The notes under the pieces were generated by a model. The model searched no databases. It saw nothing but the letters and a program-made list of their open reading frames with translations, and had not been told where the DNA came from. A stretch of DNA of 64,000 nt, taken from contig NC_059303.1 in assembly GCF_017591435.1 (NCBI RefSeq), forward strand, positions 20,139,984 through 20,203,983, given 5' to 3'. Source of the DNA: Portunus trituberculatus (lineage: Eukaryota; Arthropoda; Malacostraca; Decapoda; Portunidae). The translations under genes were made by a program, and so were the position numbers. This document shows, one piece after another, positions 31,503 to 43,849 of the stretch. Each line of letters starts with the position of its first letter. The stretch's first letter is position 1.

Positions 31503-31964
31503 TTACAATAAAAAAAACATCGAAAAATCAAGATGATGTACATAAATGCAATAGCAGCAATAAAAAGAACAAAGAAGCACTAACTAAATTTAAATCCCCG
31601 AGTAGTCGCCATGATTAAATGTGCACAGGCAACATGGCGCCGAGGAGAAGGGCATTCCGCGTCCTCTTCTTCCTTTACTGTTTTTCTGGCTATCGTGGAC
31701 GCTGTGTCTCGCCATGCCATCCACTGATAAGTCTGCAAGGAGCCCCAGAACAGCTGGCCAGACGTTGAGAACCAAGCAAGATGGCGATATCAGGAAAACT
31801 TTAGAGGGAAGGCACCAATCCCCATAACAGCTGACTATCACGTCAGCTTCCCCTCGCAGGGCTCTTAATCGGGTGGGTCTGTTTTGTCTCATTGTGGTTG
31901 AGGGTGGATTGTGTGTGATAAGTGCGATTTGTTCTCCTGGTTGGGTAATTATTTTCATTCTAGT
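31277..31964. other. Intergenic stretch with a short (GA)n run
   Basis: It contains a hairpin ATATACAGA..TCTGTATAT at 31286-31311 just outside the half-LINE, and a (GA)n run at 31477-31501. No supported gene. Confidence 0.55.
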
Positions 31965-32165
31965 CCTCTGTATTTACCTAGTTGTATATTACAGAGTTCG
32001 ACGGGGTTCATGGTGACCTCTCTCCATAGCTATATTTATTTAACTTTTCCTTAAATTTGTGCACACTTTTTGCGGCTACAGTCTCTTCACTCAATCCGTT
32101 CCAAATATCCATCGCCCTGTGTGGAAGACTAAACTTTTGGTATTACTGCAGAGTTTCACCACAAT
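31965..32165 (-). mobile_element. LINE-C-type 3' end fragment
   Basis: The minus-strand translation gives the LINE C-terminal motif FSLPHRAMDIWNGLSEETVAA then VHKFKEKLNKY, followed by the 3' tail (TAATATACAACTAGGTAAATA) seen in longer form in the LINE-C copies near 49.7 and 59.28 kb. About 200 bp, severely 5'-truncated. Confidence 0.7.
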
Positions 32166-32509
32166 CAGCTACGTGATTTTTACCCACCTCAAGAGATAGA
32201 GCTCCTGATTACGAGTAATTTGAACCCCATATATACTAGGTGCAACCTTTTTGAATGGCGATACAGATTTTTTTTTAAATTTAAGCGTGTTTTGGTGATG
32301 AGCCGTGACACTAGCCTCTCGCATCAAACCCTGCCGCACACTGATGGTGTCAGGCGCTCGCGGCGGCTCGGCGGGCTCCGTGACATACCATTGTCTGAGC
32401 ATGCGCTTAATTGTCTACGCTGATTGGTTCTGTTCTTTGAAAGTGAAGCTGCGGCCAATGAAAAAAAAAATAAATAAAATAATTATTTTCACTAGTCACG
32501 ACGGCCCCT
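32166..32509. other. Short unassigned interval
   Basis: No recognisable gene or repeat; ends in an A-rich stretch before the TTAGG block. Confidence 0.45.
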
Positions 32510-32685
32510 GAGGTTAGGTTAGGTTTAGTTAAGTTTGGCTAGATTAGGTTAGATTAGATTAGGTTTAGTTAGGTTAGGTTAGATTAAGTTTAGTTTAATA
32601 AGGTTAGGTTGGGTTAGGTTAGGTTAGATTAGGTTTGGTTAGGTTAGGTTAGGTTAGGTTAAATTAAGTTTAGTTAGGTTAGGTT
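32510..32685 (+). repeat. TTAGG-type interstitial repeat block
   Basis: About 175 bp made largely of AGGTT units (TTAGG in another phase) with GATTA and GTTTA variants. The most homogeneous of the telomere-like blocks in this window, one orientation throughout, directly abutting a palindromic MITE at 32686. Confidence 0.8.
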
Positions 32686-32876
32686 CTTTTCTGGACGAAA
32701 CTAATTTTTTCTGGTAGATTTCAACTTGTTTTTAATTATTTTGCCAGTTGTTATTTTATGCAAATCATATGTTTTGGGGCTGTAAAAAAAATTGGTTGAT
32801 TTGCGCCAAAAACAAGTGGTATTTTAATTAAAAGCAAGCCGAAATCTACCAGAAAAAAATAGTTTCGTCCAGAAAG
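32686..32876. mobile_element. MITE with ~50-bp terminal inverted repeats
   Basis: The left arm (TTTTCTGGACGAAACTAA then TTTTTTCTGGTAGATTTC, 32687-32722) is complementary to the right arm (GAAATCTACCAG then TAGTTTCGTCCAGAAA, 32841-32875). Complementarity continues inward through TTTTTAATTA / TAATTAAAA and GCAAATCA / TGATTTGC, so almost the whole 190-bp unit can fold. No coding sequence. A degenerate half copy (ACCAGAGGAAAATGGTTTAG) appears near 33330. Confidence 0.8.
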
Positions 32877-33984
32877 GGCAAGGTGGTGAAACTCTGTAGG
32901 TTTACCAAACTTTTTAATGTTTCTCAGTTACTGACTTTTTTTCATTTATTTATTTCATTTTATTTTTTTAATAATCTTGTTCGCTTACCTCCATCCTCTG
33001 TCCTCTCTGTGTGTGAGTGGCAGGAGGTGTGGAGGGTAAATACGTCTGCAATCTGAGTGTGTAGGGTTATTTCTGTTGTTACAGGCTATTGGATAAATTT
33101 AGTCTTTGGTCATGCTCTCACTCCAGGATTAATCTATTTTTATGTGGTAGTTTTGTACGTGTTTCAATGCACATCGTTTCTGTCGCAAGTCAGTATTTTT
33201 TTCTATTTATTATTTTATTCATTCCCTCCCCTTTTTCCACACCCCGAAAAGAAGGCATTGTCTATCCTCTCAGAAAGTAGGGTATTGCAATGAAAATTAT
33301 AAAAACGATTAATACAAAACAGACCAAAATGTACCAGAGGAAAATGGTTTAGTTATTACAAAGTGCCACAAAAGTAACAGTCCAAATTTTGACTGTTACT
33401 GCTGTGGAGAGTACTTGCTGCTACTGCTGGTCACAGCTGCCCAAGCCAGCTTATTTAAACTTATCTATTTAAGCTAACCTAACTTAACGTATAGTTCAGG
33501 CAACACACTGCTGATGTATCTTCCTCAGTACATGTTAATTTTATCTAACACAGTTAAACTGATCTAATCAAAGCAAACTAGCCTATCGTGATAGGCAATG
33601 CTGAAAAATTAATATGAGGTTGTTACTTTTTTTTTCTTTGTAAGATCAGGCGATACATTGGAAATAGTTGAGGTGACACCCTACTCGAACAGACATCTTC
33701 TATAGGCTGATTCTAATCTAGTCACTTCTCCCCACAAACAACTGTGATTGGCAAGGTTTATTATAGTAAAGGTTGATTCTAATGAAGATGCAAAGGCTAT
33801 TATTGTAAACTGCTTTTTCTTTTCTACGTAAATTTTCTGAGTCAATATTATTGCTGTAGTAAAACTAAATTGTACTGACCCATATGGTATTGTTCGCCAT
33901 TTTGCCGGATTTCCAACACTATTTCATTAAATGACAGACCTGATACAAATAAGTGTTATATACCAAATCAAATGAAGGTATTTC
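32877..33984. other. Intergenic stretch, no gene recognised
   Basis: AT-rich, without a supported ORF or splice structure; flanks the hAT insertion. Confidence 0.5.
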
Positions 33985-33992
33985 ATGTACAT

Positions 33993-36720
33993 CAGGGGCA
34001 GGCAACCTTTTTAGAGTGAGTGCCAGATGAGACTCTTGGAAGGAGGTCGCGGGCCGGAGTGAAAAACAAAATCTCAGAAATACTATATTTTGTATAATAC
34101 ATTGATTACGTGAAAAAAATTGTACAAAAATTGCATTGAACACTCTACAAATCAATGAGACTGCTGGTGCTGTTTGCCATGAAGAAGCATTTCCATGTCT
34201 GGCTTGATGGTTGAGGTAGACAACAGAAGAATGTCATTGAGGTGGCGGTCCGAGAGTTGGGAGCGAAGGTGAGACTTCGTGTACCTCATTTTTGAGAAGA
34301 GCTGTTCACAGCAGTAGGTGCTGCCGAACATGGCCACAATGTGTTGGACATGCGCAATGTATTTTTGAAAATTGTTAGAAGGGAGAACGATGTCGCGGAA
34401 GAAGGACAACGGAGAAGAGATGCAGAATTTCGCCTTCATTTCATCGTTGCACTGCAGCTCCACCAATTCCATCTGCAGGGAGGCAGGGGCGTCTTCCACG
34501 GGGGAAGTCAAAGGGAGCAGTGAAAAGCTCGAAGTCTGCAGCCAGCACCCTGACTCCTGCAAAACGGGAAGCAAATTCCTCACGTAGAGAGTTGACGACA
34601 CTAACGCAAGTGCCCAGGTCCACATCGTCAGGGGCACATGCAGCAAGGCGAGGAAAATGCACAAACTGACCAGAAGCCAATTCAGCCTCCCACAAGCGTG
34701 GTTTAACCTCGAAGGCAGTGATGTGCGCGTACATGTCTGTCACGAGAATGTCTTTGCCTTGCAGCTTCACGTTGAGGGTGTTCAGGTGCGCCGTGATGTC
34801 CGTGAGCAGGGCCAGGCGAGCTAGCCACCGTGGATCAGAGAACTGATCAGCGTGGGGAAGGTTCTTCTGACGTAGAAAGGTGGCAATCTCCTGCTGAAGG
34901 TCGCACACCCGAGACAGCATGGCCCCTCGACTCAGCCAGCGTACCTCACAGAAGTAGAGCAGGTCGTTGTAGTGCACATTCACCTCATCCATCAGTGCCT
35001 GGAACTGACGATGGTTAAGGCTGCGGGAGAGGATGGAGTTGACGACCTTCACCACGACAGACATGACACCAACGAGGTTGGCAGACTTAGCGCACAGGGA
35101 CTCTTGGTGGATGATGCAGTGCATCTTGTTAATGGGGTGAGTGTACCCGGCGGCTTCACAGTGACGCACTAGCAGCGGCGCGCCTTCTTCTCACCAACCA
35201 TCGCCGGGCACCGTCGGTCGTCACACACACAAGACGGGAGAGGTCCAGGGAGTGCTGATCAACACAGAAGCACGGCGTCGCAGATGTCTTGCCCAGTGGT
35301 GGTGTCGCGCAGCGGGACAAGCTGGAGGAATTCCTCACACACTTGAAGGTCAGCGGTGACGCCGCGGATGAAAACAGACAGCTGGGCCGTGTCCTTTGTG
35401 TCGGTGCTCTCATCCAGAGCGAGGGAAAAGGCAACGAAATTTGAGCTGCGTGTTTTGAGTGAGTCGTGCACGTTGTCCGACATATCCTCGATGCGGCGAC
35501 GAACGGTGCGGGACGAAAGGCTCACTTTCTCAAAGGCGGAACGCTGCTCTGGACAGACGGAGTCCACTACAGCGAGGAGGCATTCCTTGATGAAGTCCCC
35601 ATCCGCGAATGGCTTCATTCGGCGAGCAAGGATGCGGGAGACTTCATAACTGGCGCGGGTCACCTTTTCAGCCTCAACATTCTGCTTGCAGAAGAGTGAA
35701 GTTTGTTTCTCCAAGTTGCCTGATAGTCTAACGATGGTGTCCTTCCTTTCGGTGACAGACATCGACGCGAAGTTTGACGAGCGGTGCTCTGTCTCCCAGT
35801 GGCGGCGCACGTTGTACTCTTTTAGGACAGCCAAAGTCTTCAAGCATATGAGGCACTGGGCCTGTCCAAAGCGCTCGATGAAGAAGTACTTCTCCCACTC
35901 AGGGTTGAAGATCCGACGCTCGAGGTCCACTTTCCTCTTCTTAACACGCTGGGTCGCAGACATGATGAACTAAAAAGGAAGAAAATTATGCCTAGACAAA
36001 AAAATCATTTCACGTTACAAAAAAATGAGCCAAAAAGGCCAAATACACTACCATGCCTTTGTTTCATCAACACGCAACGAACTGCTGAGCAATGAACACC
36101 ACAAAACACCGAAAGACTCTGATATTTTCCACTCTACATAAATGTAAACAACCATGACGGTGGCTTTTGAGGATAGGAAATTAATTTACTAATGTGATTC
36201 ATCACAACAATAGATTTCGATATTCAATACCCTACCAACGTACTTCTGATTTATTCGTTAACATAGATTTCTATTGATAGGTGTAAGGTGCTCCAATAAA
36301 CAACAAAACTCACATCAAAATATAGCCGTGAAGACTACGGTGGACTCGCGCCAATAACAACACCCAGACACACACAGCTGATTTGTCTAGTTTTCTCTGA
36401 TTGCTATTCAATAAAAAATTAGACAAATGCATGGAATACTATAGTAATAAAAGAAAACGTATGCACACACGACTACTACTACAACTACTGCTACTACTAC
36501 TACTAATAATCATAATAATAATAATAATAATGAAATGTAAAGTAATTCAATAGTATAATTTATTCATTTAAAAACTTAAAATTTATTAGAGTTTCTTCTC
36601 TACTTTTAGTGGGAGGTCCGCGGGCTGGATTGCATTAATAAAGCCTAGCAGGGTGGCGGGCCGGACGCTAAGCCTTCGCGGGCCAGATGTGGCCCACGGG
36701 CCGGAAGTTGCCCGCCCCTG
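33993..36720. mobile_element. Complete hAT transposon (GTF2IRD2/Charlie-like) with 8-bp TSD
   Basis: A 2728-bp element bounded by terminal inverted repeats CAGGGGCAGGCAAC (left) and the complement of GTTGCCCGCCCCTG (right). The 8-bp target duplication ATGTACAT is at 33985-33992 and 36721-36728. An 8-bp TSD and CAG-starting TIR are the hAT hallmarks. Subterminal GCGGGCCGG motifs recur near both ends (34049, 36610, 36657, 36679, 36698), as expected for transposase binding sites. It encodes a frameshifted transposase on the minus strand. Confidence 0.93.
34152..35963 (-). pseudogene. hAT transposase (BED-like zinc finger, hAT dimerisation), frameshifted
   Basis: From MSATQRVKKRKVDLE at 35963 it runs through a zinc finger (CLICLKTLAVLKEYNVRRH....H), then FSLALDESTDTKDTAQLSVF, LVCVTTDGA, HCIIHQESLCAK, FCEVRWLSRG, FSDPRWLARLALLTDITAHL, and a C-terminal dimerisation block FGSTYCCEQLFSKMRYTKSH....LSDRHLNDIL. 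Order and motifs match GTF2IRD2/ZBED-type hAT transposases. At least three indels break the frame, near 35265, 35190 and in a C run near 34500. The copy is dead but still recognisable along its full length. Confidence 0.9.
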
Positions 36721-39700
36721 ATGTACATGTATGGCATATCAATATTGCCACTCAACCCGAGGTAGGATTTTCTCTGGGGGAAAGGGGGGAGTCAGGTCAT
36801 GACACAGGTGCAAATCAACTCGCTTCTCATCTGGTTGCCCCGATGGAAAGACACATTGATGCTTCCCTGTCTTACTGTGTGTTGCACGACCAAACCAAGG
36901 AATTTGTCTTCACAACTGATATGTACTTATTAAAAAAAAAAAAAGCAAATCAAGGGCCACTTTTACCCACAAGTCAAGCGAGGAGGAGGACAGCAGATGT
37001 TGCTGGTATATCTGAAGCCACAGTAAAGAGGATTTGTTCCAGCGCAAACAAGATATGCACCTATCAGCCTGTCTTTACTACTTTGAAAAAGAACTGCTCT
37101 TTAACAATAATGAACTTTGATGAATTTGACAAGTGTGTTCTAAGAAGAATAATTTTAGAATTTTACACAAGAAGAGAAGTACCTACACTGCAGAAAATAA
37201 AGGAGGAACTAAACCAAAAAATAGGTTTCAAATGATGCCTGGAATCCTTGCGTATAGTTATCAGAGGGATTGGTTTCTGATACAAGAGAGTTGATGGTCG
37301 CAAATTTTTGATGGAGAGAAGTGATGTGCAAGCTGGAAGAGCACATTTTTTACAAGAGATGCAGCAACTCAAGAAATCCTGTTTGCATATGCTTTGTGTA
37401 CCTTGATTAGACTTGGGTCAACCAGAACTACACCATACCAAAATGTTGGGTTGATACAACACAAGAGTAAAAGTTTCTACGCGGAAAGGGAGCCGCCTCA
37501 TTATCCTCCATGCAGGAGCTAATCATGGATTTATTGAAAATGCTGACCTTGTATTTCAAGCAAAAAAAATTATGGTGATTGCCATAATCAAATGATATTA
37601 AAATTCGAGGAATGGTTTAGGACACGGTTGCTACTTAACATTCTACTTATCTCTATTGTGATGGACAGTGCTGCCTATCACTCGGTGCAGCTTGAAAAAA
37701 TGTCAACTCTAGCTTGGAAGAAAATAGAAATCAAAGAATGGCTCATCAAAAAAAAGGAGAGCAGCCAGGTGATGAGTTACTCTCACAAAGAAGTACAGCA
37801 CTGGCAAGAAATACTTGATTGACATCATCACCAAGGATGCTGGACATAGGGTTGTGCAGTTACCACCTTACCACTGCCAGTACAATTCTTTCAAACTCAT
37901 CTGGGCCCAAGTCAACAGGAACATTGCTGATAAAAATAATTACAAGTTGGCAGATCTGAAAATCCTTGCCAAACAGTCCCTGGAGCAAGTTACACCAGTG
38001 CATTGGATGATTGATTGATTGATACATTTCTTGTTGAATTAATAAATAAATACAACAAAGGAGGAGGATGGACCTTGTCACCCACCCCCTGGACAAAGAC
38101 TTCAGGTTAAAGTATCAAAAATATAACAATAGACAGTATACATAACAAGAATACAAGTATTTCAATAAATAAATACAGATATTGCACACCTTATTGCATA
38201 AACATCCTACAGCCTGGAGCAAACTGAGGGTATTCCTAGTATATCCCTGAGAGTGGTTGAGTCAAGGAGATGGTCAATGAGGCTATACAAGTCATGTTGA
38301 CCTTGTGGCCTAAATTTAGCAATGAGAGGACATTCCATGATATAGTGATGCAGAGTGTCCCCCCTTGGTGCAGCACACACCACACACCAGGAGAAGCACT
38401 GACTTCCCAAAAGTATTTGTAGCCTAATCTGAGCCTCATTGCCACCCTGTCATGCGATGCAGTGTGTCTCCCGTAGGTGTAAGCACAGCTCTGGGAGACA
38501 CGTGCATAGTGAAGACTAGTGCTACTGCCCCTATGGCAACAAAGCCCCAATTCATCACTAATGCTACTATGTACAAAATCCTTAATGCTACTCTTAACAT
38601 AACCCAGTGTGTACTCAGTGCCAGGGTCGACTGTGGCATCTTGTAAGGCACACTGAGCAAGGTGGTCTGCTTTTTCATTTAACAGGATACTCACATGAGA
38701 GGGTATCCAGATGAAATGGACTGTGGCATCAGCACCTTCTAGGGTGTAGATAAGATCAAGACACTTATTAACTAGATCACAGTCCATGGGGGAGGTGGAT
38801 TGAAGGCCATACAATGCAGCCTGACTGTAAATAAAGAAATATACATTCTTATGGAGAGGCGCCACAATATGGAGTGCCTCCAGTACAGCATACAGTTCTG
38901 CTCTGGTGGAAGACATGTGTGCAGGGAGCTGCATGGAAACCTCAGTGTTAGTGTAGAGATTGACAGAGATGTAGTCACGGATGAACAGCCCACATCCAGA
39001 CCTGCTGCCATTGACTGACCCATCACAATAAAGATGAATAGCCTGAACATGTGGGTGCTTGGACAATTTAGTCATGAACATGTCTTGCAGCACATGAGGG
39101 AGCCAGTCCCTCTTGGGCTGATGCAGAAATCGAATATCATCACTGACACGGTGAGGGTTCCAGGCGGGTTGTAGGAGTGACATAACAACGTTAACCCCTT
39201 CCCCAACAATTTTTTAGTCAAAAACATTTCTTTTTAAGACTAATTTTTTTTTATTTGGTTCTGTATAGTATTTTTCATGCTGATTATGAAAACAGCTTGT
39301 AATTACTGTTTTCCCCCATTTTTGTGGTTAACTTTTTATTTTGAAGATACCTTTGTAGACATATACAAGTTAACTCGTCTTCCTATAAACTCCAAGCTCT
39401 CCCCTCACCTCCCTCCTCCTCCTCCTCACTTGTCGAGAAATATTTATTGTCTGATGAACTGGCAGTGTCATCAGAAGTATTCAAGCTTCTGAGGGAAGGT
39501 TCATATTCGCTATCTTCCTCAGAACTAGACATATGGGGTGTAAATTATTTGAAAATACAAAAAATAAGTGGTAATGTGATGAAAACAACACCCATGCGAT
39601 GACAGTGGTTGCCGGAGCAAGTCTAGTATGAGCGTCCGTGAAATCCCACCGCTCCTCCCTGTCGCCTCTGCCAGGCATATGATTTGACGAGAATACTCGT

Positions 39701-39832
39701 TTCACACGTAGAATGGCTTAGAAAGGCTCAGAATCGACGAATACATACGTCTGTGGCTGGTTTTTGAAGGTTAAGTTTTAGACGAGTATACTCGTCGACG
39801 ACTGAAAACGGAACATTTAGTGAAAACAAATA

Positions 39833-40780
39833 CAGTAAGGTCTCGGTTTACGTCAGAGTTACTTTCCTGAAACATGACGTAAGTCGATTTTGTACGTAAC
39901 TCGAGTTTCCGTACATTTCAAAGCATATTATCGAGTTTTCAACCAATCATTGTTTATGGTCATTCAGGTAAGTTAAAGGTTATATTGTTATATTATTTAC
40001 AACTATGTAGGAATATGAAACACAAGCTTGTTTTTGTTGTTGATTAGGGCCACGAATGCGAAGGACTGCAGGTTGCCGAGAGGGGTGGACGCCTGAGGCC
40101 GCCAGGAGGGTGGGCAGGTCGAATGTTGTGACGCCCAAAGGGCGGACAGCTGGGAGCGTAGTGCAGTGCGGTGGGAGTAGAAGCGTGGGCAGCGGGGCAG
40201 GAAATGCAATAGGAAAGGGCAATAGGGATCAGCAGACAGGCGCAGACGGTGCAAGTGAGCTGCGAGTGTCGTGTGGCCCAGGCGAAGGCTCCGGAGTTGT
40301 TATTGTTGTGATGGGTGTGTGAGCCCTCAAGGTCGTCAATCTTCCTGTTGTCATGGTAACGGGCTTCTCATTTTCTCCTTCCCTCCCTCACACACAGCTG
40401 CTGCCTCCCTTCTCATGTCTTTTAATTATGTCCTCTTTTTCTTGTAGCATAATGGTTTTCCTTTTCTTAGCATCACTGCTGTCACTAAGAAGTTTTCTCT
40501 TTGGTGCCATTGAGTAAGATACTAAGAACTTGAGTCAGTAAACGCAGAAGTAGGATAACACTCTTGCCAGGGGCGATGGTGTGGTGGAAGTGAGGCAGGG
40601 TGTTATTGTATTCAAGCGTGAGGCGGGCGGTGTGGCGGGCAACCACCAACAATAACAATAAATCCCGCACTTTACGATTTATAAATTTGTAATCTTTTTA
40701 ATCTTAAATTGCCTTATAGTGGACTGACGTAACTACGAGTTTGACGTAACTCGAGACCGACGTAACCCGGGACTTTACTG
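39833..40780. mobile_element. Tigger/pogo-like element nested in the piggyBac-like element
   Basis: A 948-bp insertion flanked by TA (39831-39832 and 40781-40782). The inverted termini start CAGTAAGGTCTCGGTTTACG and end with the complement of the related CAGTAAAGTCCCGGGTTACG. TA target and CAG-starting TIRs fit Tc1/mariner Tigger-pogo. It carries a transposase N-terminus on the minus strand. Confidence 0.85.
40388..40510 (-). pseudogene. Tigger-like transposase N-terminal remnant
   Basis: The minus-strand ATG at 40510 gives MAPKRKLLSDSSDAKKRK then a DIIKRHEKG block, stopping at 40388. MAPKR...IIKRHE.G is the usual start of Tigger (TIGD1-like) transposases, ahead of the CENP-B-type helix-turn-helix. 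The rest of the transposase is deleted. Confidence 0.75.
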
Positions 40781-41010
40781 TATATACGTCTGTAGCTGGC
40801 TTTTGAAGGTAAAATTTTAGACGAGTATACTCGTCGACGACTGAAAACGGAACATTTAGTGAAAACGAGTATACTCGTTTCTGCCGAGGAAGGGGTTAAT
40901 ACAAGCCTCAGCTACACCTACACTTGTCAGCACTCCCAAGATCTTCCTGAGGTATGGTGTTGTAGGAGTGCGAGGATCATGATACAGGGAGGTCAGTGAT
41001 CCCTTTAGAG

Positions 41011-41335
41011 CATTGGTTCCCAACCTGGGGGTAAATTACCCCCTGGGGGTAATTTAGCAATTTTTCGGGGTAATGGAGGGGTGACAGAACCACGAAGCCA
41101 AGAATTCCTCAACTAGCTTCAAATATGCAACTCCAACCATCTCACTGATGCTCTTGACATCTTTGGTAAGTCATTAGAGATGCAAAATGTACTAATACAA
41201 TAAATAAAAGAAATTATCTCTAGTGTTTTAGTTTAGCCATATATATAAATGTTGACAACATTTTGTGAAAGGGGTAACATGCTTAATGTGGCATGCTAAA
41301 TTGGGTAACAAGCTGAAAAAGGTTGGGAACCACTG
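41011..41335. mobile_element. hAT-type MITE in LINE-A copy 2
   Basis: A 325-bp element with inverted ends CATTGGTTCCCAACCTG and the complement of GGTTGGGAACCACTG. The perfect 8-bp TSD CTTTAGAG is at 41003-41010 and 41336-41343. The uninterrupted site is visible in LINE-A copy 1 at ~25160. No ORF. Confidence 0.93.
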
Positions 41336-43849
41336 CTTTAGAGAGTCAGAGCCCGTGCATAGCATCCAACTAATTGTGCGACAAGTAATTTCCTGTACCC
41401 TGCACATAATACTCGGCAGGTGCAGTTCAGCTCTGAGGACTTCAATCAATCTGTGCAGTCCTGGGGCATCCCAAGATTATCCACATGGCTTCATTTTGAA
41501 CAAGCTCCAGGGGACAGAGTTGGGTGGCACTAAACTGTATTAAAACGGGCGACATGATCAATAAGGGACCGTATGACAGATATATAGAACTTTCTTAGGA
41601 CTGGAATGCCAGCCCCTAGGCCCCTGTTTGCTAGCAGCTGAAGTGGTGCTAGCCGTGGCAGACAGAGGTCTCGAACATAGTGGACGGCTTGAAGAGACTT
41701 CCTGAAGCTCATCTGAACACCCAGATACTTGTATATATGAACTCTAGGGATGGGAACATGTATATATGAACTCTAGGGATGGGAACATTGTTTACAGTGG
41801 GTAGCCAAGAGACTTTCCCTTTAGCTTGAAATTTTGTTTTACATTCATTTATCACTAGTCCCATTTGGACACACAACGCTGCCAGTTGTAACAAAGCTAA
41901 CAGGAGAATCCTGGGTGGGGGGCATTGGAGGAGTATGTCATCAGCATAGATGAGGACCTGGGTGCCCTGCGGAAAGGAACAGTGCACAATTTTGTCCATT
42001 AAAACATTAAAAAGCATTGGACTAAGGACTCCACCTGTGGTGTTCCAAGCTCAGACTTCCTCAGAGGAGACTGCACCTTGAAACCAAACCTGTGCTGTTC
42101 TATTGTACAAATAGTCCCTGATCCATCCTAATAATCTACCTTTGACACCTTTGAGAATGAGTTCCTCCATAATAACATCTTTGTTGGCCCTGTTGAAGGC
42201 ACCCTTGAGATTGACAAAAGCTCTGCAGGTAGCATCCTTATTTATAAGACACTCAACAAAACAATGACTTGTGGAGTGACCTTTTAGGAAGCCATGTACA
42301 TTTTCAGAGAGCACATGGCCCACCTTGTATATAAGCCTGTTCAATATTACCCGCTCCATCATCTTGCACAGACAGCTGATGAGAGAAATAGGGCGAAAGG
42401 TGCCATCACCTTTGGGGATTGGAATGATGATGGCTGTTTTCCAAGAGTGGGCAAGCTTGCCTGCAGTGAGAGACATGTTAAATAAATCCAAGATAGGGTT
42501 ATCTACCTTTACCCCCAGGAGAGCATTGAGGATATCATAAGTGATGCCATCCTTGCCTGGAACTGTTGACTTGCCCAACGAGTGCCGAGAGGAGTTCGTC
42601 ATGTGTGATAGGCACACATGTGTCATCCAGCAGAGAAACACTGTGGCGAATCAACTCCATCATTCGTGGTCTTTGCTGATTGAGCGCCTCCTGGTGTTCC
42701 ACAGAAAGGCCAGAGAAGGATGAGGCTTCCTTCCATTGCAAGACGAGTTCTCGTGCCCTGCCTGCAGAATCAGGGTCACACACCTGTTGTCTGGACTTGT
42801 CCCAGACACTGTTGACCTGGTGCCACACCTCCCGTAGGGACGGGGTCCTGCGCATCTTGTCCAGGAAGGAGACCCAGTACTTCTTTCTCTCCTGCTGCTG
42901 CAGATCCGTGAAGTGTTGAGCCACAGTAACCATGGCATCCTGTGACTCTGTGTCTGCAGGTTTGAGCTGCCAACGTCTCTGGTAGGCAGCAAGCGTCTGT
43001 CAACAGTTCAGAATCACAGGGTCGGTAGCGTAAGTCCAGTGGCTTGGAGCATGAGCCCTTGCCAGAACTCTTGGAATCGTGATGAAGCCCTCGATGGTGT
43101 GCAGGAGTCTGTCGTACAGTGCCTCTGCATCAGCAAAGGAGCCCTTCACGGCAGTGTGCCACACCACCACATGGACAACGAGGCCTGCCATCCTGGATGG
43201 TGGCACCGTCAAGTGCTTCCTGGGCACTGCTAGGGTGGACTGCACTGTGAGGGTCGTCTCCAGGGCGAAGTGGTCGCTCAGCAATGACCTGACAAGATAA
43301 GTTTCGGCAGTTTATGTTGGCATATTGATGAGGTCTACATAATCAAGTCTGCCTCCTTGAACATGTGTGGGTGCATGGTCCTGAGTAAGTACAGGAAAGC
43401 CTTCCAGTGCACACCATTAGCATTGGTGGTGAGGTGGTTTCCTAATTCCTTATGCCTGGCATTAAGGTCACCCATGATGACACACTGCTCCTCAAGAACA
43501 TATTCAGGAAAGTTTGCAATATTTACAAAGTAAATAATTTCACCCACAGTGTGCAAGCAAATCAGTAATAAATTCAATATCCTCAGTGACCCCCATTTCC
43601 ATGAAGTTAACTGGAATCCCATGTTTAATGTAAGTGGCCATCCCCCGACTACTGCCGTCACCACAACTGAGGGTGTGGGAGGCATAACCCCACAGCTCAG
43701 GCACCCGTGGCCCTACCTCCTGTAAGGCAATAATGTCAGGCTTATGGAGAAGGACATGAGAGTGTAGGTCAGTGAAGTGGGCATGTAGACCATTGACATT
43801 CCATGTTAGGGTGCGGAAAGTCTTACCGTTCATCACGATGGTGTTGCAT

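Larger units (their letters stand above)
39195..40895. mobile_element. TTAA-flanked piggyBac-like non-autonomous element inside LINE-A copy 2
   Basis: Exactly flanked by TTAA (39191-39194 and 40896-40899). Removing it restores the LINE-A copy 1 sequence AACGTTAATACAAGCC. Terminal repeats are CCCCTTCCCCAACA and the complement of TGCCGAGGAAGGGG. Palindromes CGACGAGTATACTCGTCG lie near the right end, in a ~94-bp direct repeat (39745-39830 and 40783-40866). A Tigger-like element interrupts the space between the two repeat units. No transposase ORF seen. Confidence 0.85.
38207..43836 (-). pseudogene. LINE-A copy 2 ORF2 (endonuclease, RT, RNase H), interrupted
   Basis: Starts at MNGKTFRTLTWNVNGLHAHF. 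The endonuclease retains the central block VIMGDLNARHKELGN that copy 1 has lost. RT motifs are PGKDGITYDILNALL, NRLIYKVGHVLSENVHGFLK and IYADDILLQ. RNase H has IHLYCDGSVNGSRSG, STRAELYAVLEALH, FIYSQAALYGL and HFIWIPSHVSI; the Asp of the copy 1 FIDSQ block is Tyr here, a change expected to kill RNase H. Frame breaks are near 43560, 42990, 42600, 42050 and 41710, apart from the two transposon insertions. Confidence 0.85.

Noticed and set aside
31634..31768. 44-codon ATG ORF with a hydrophobic start (MAPRRRAFRVLFFLY)
   Set aside because: Short, no splice sites or similarity that I can support, and close to retroelement debris.
36687..37235. 182-codon plus-strand frame starting inside the hAT right end
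   Set aside because: It crosses the hAT terminus and TSD; only the part after about 36940 has transposase similarity.
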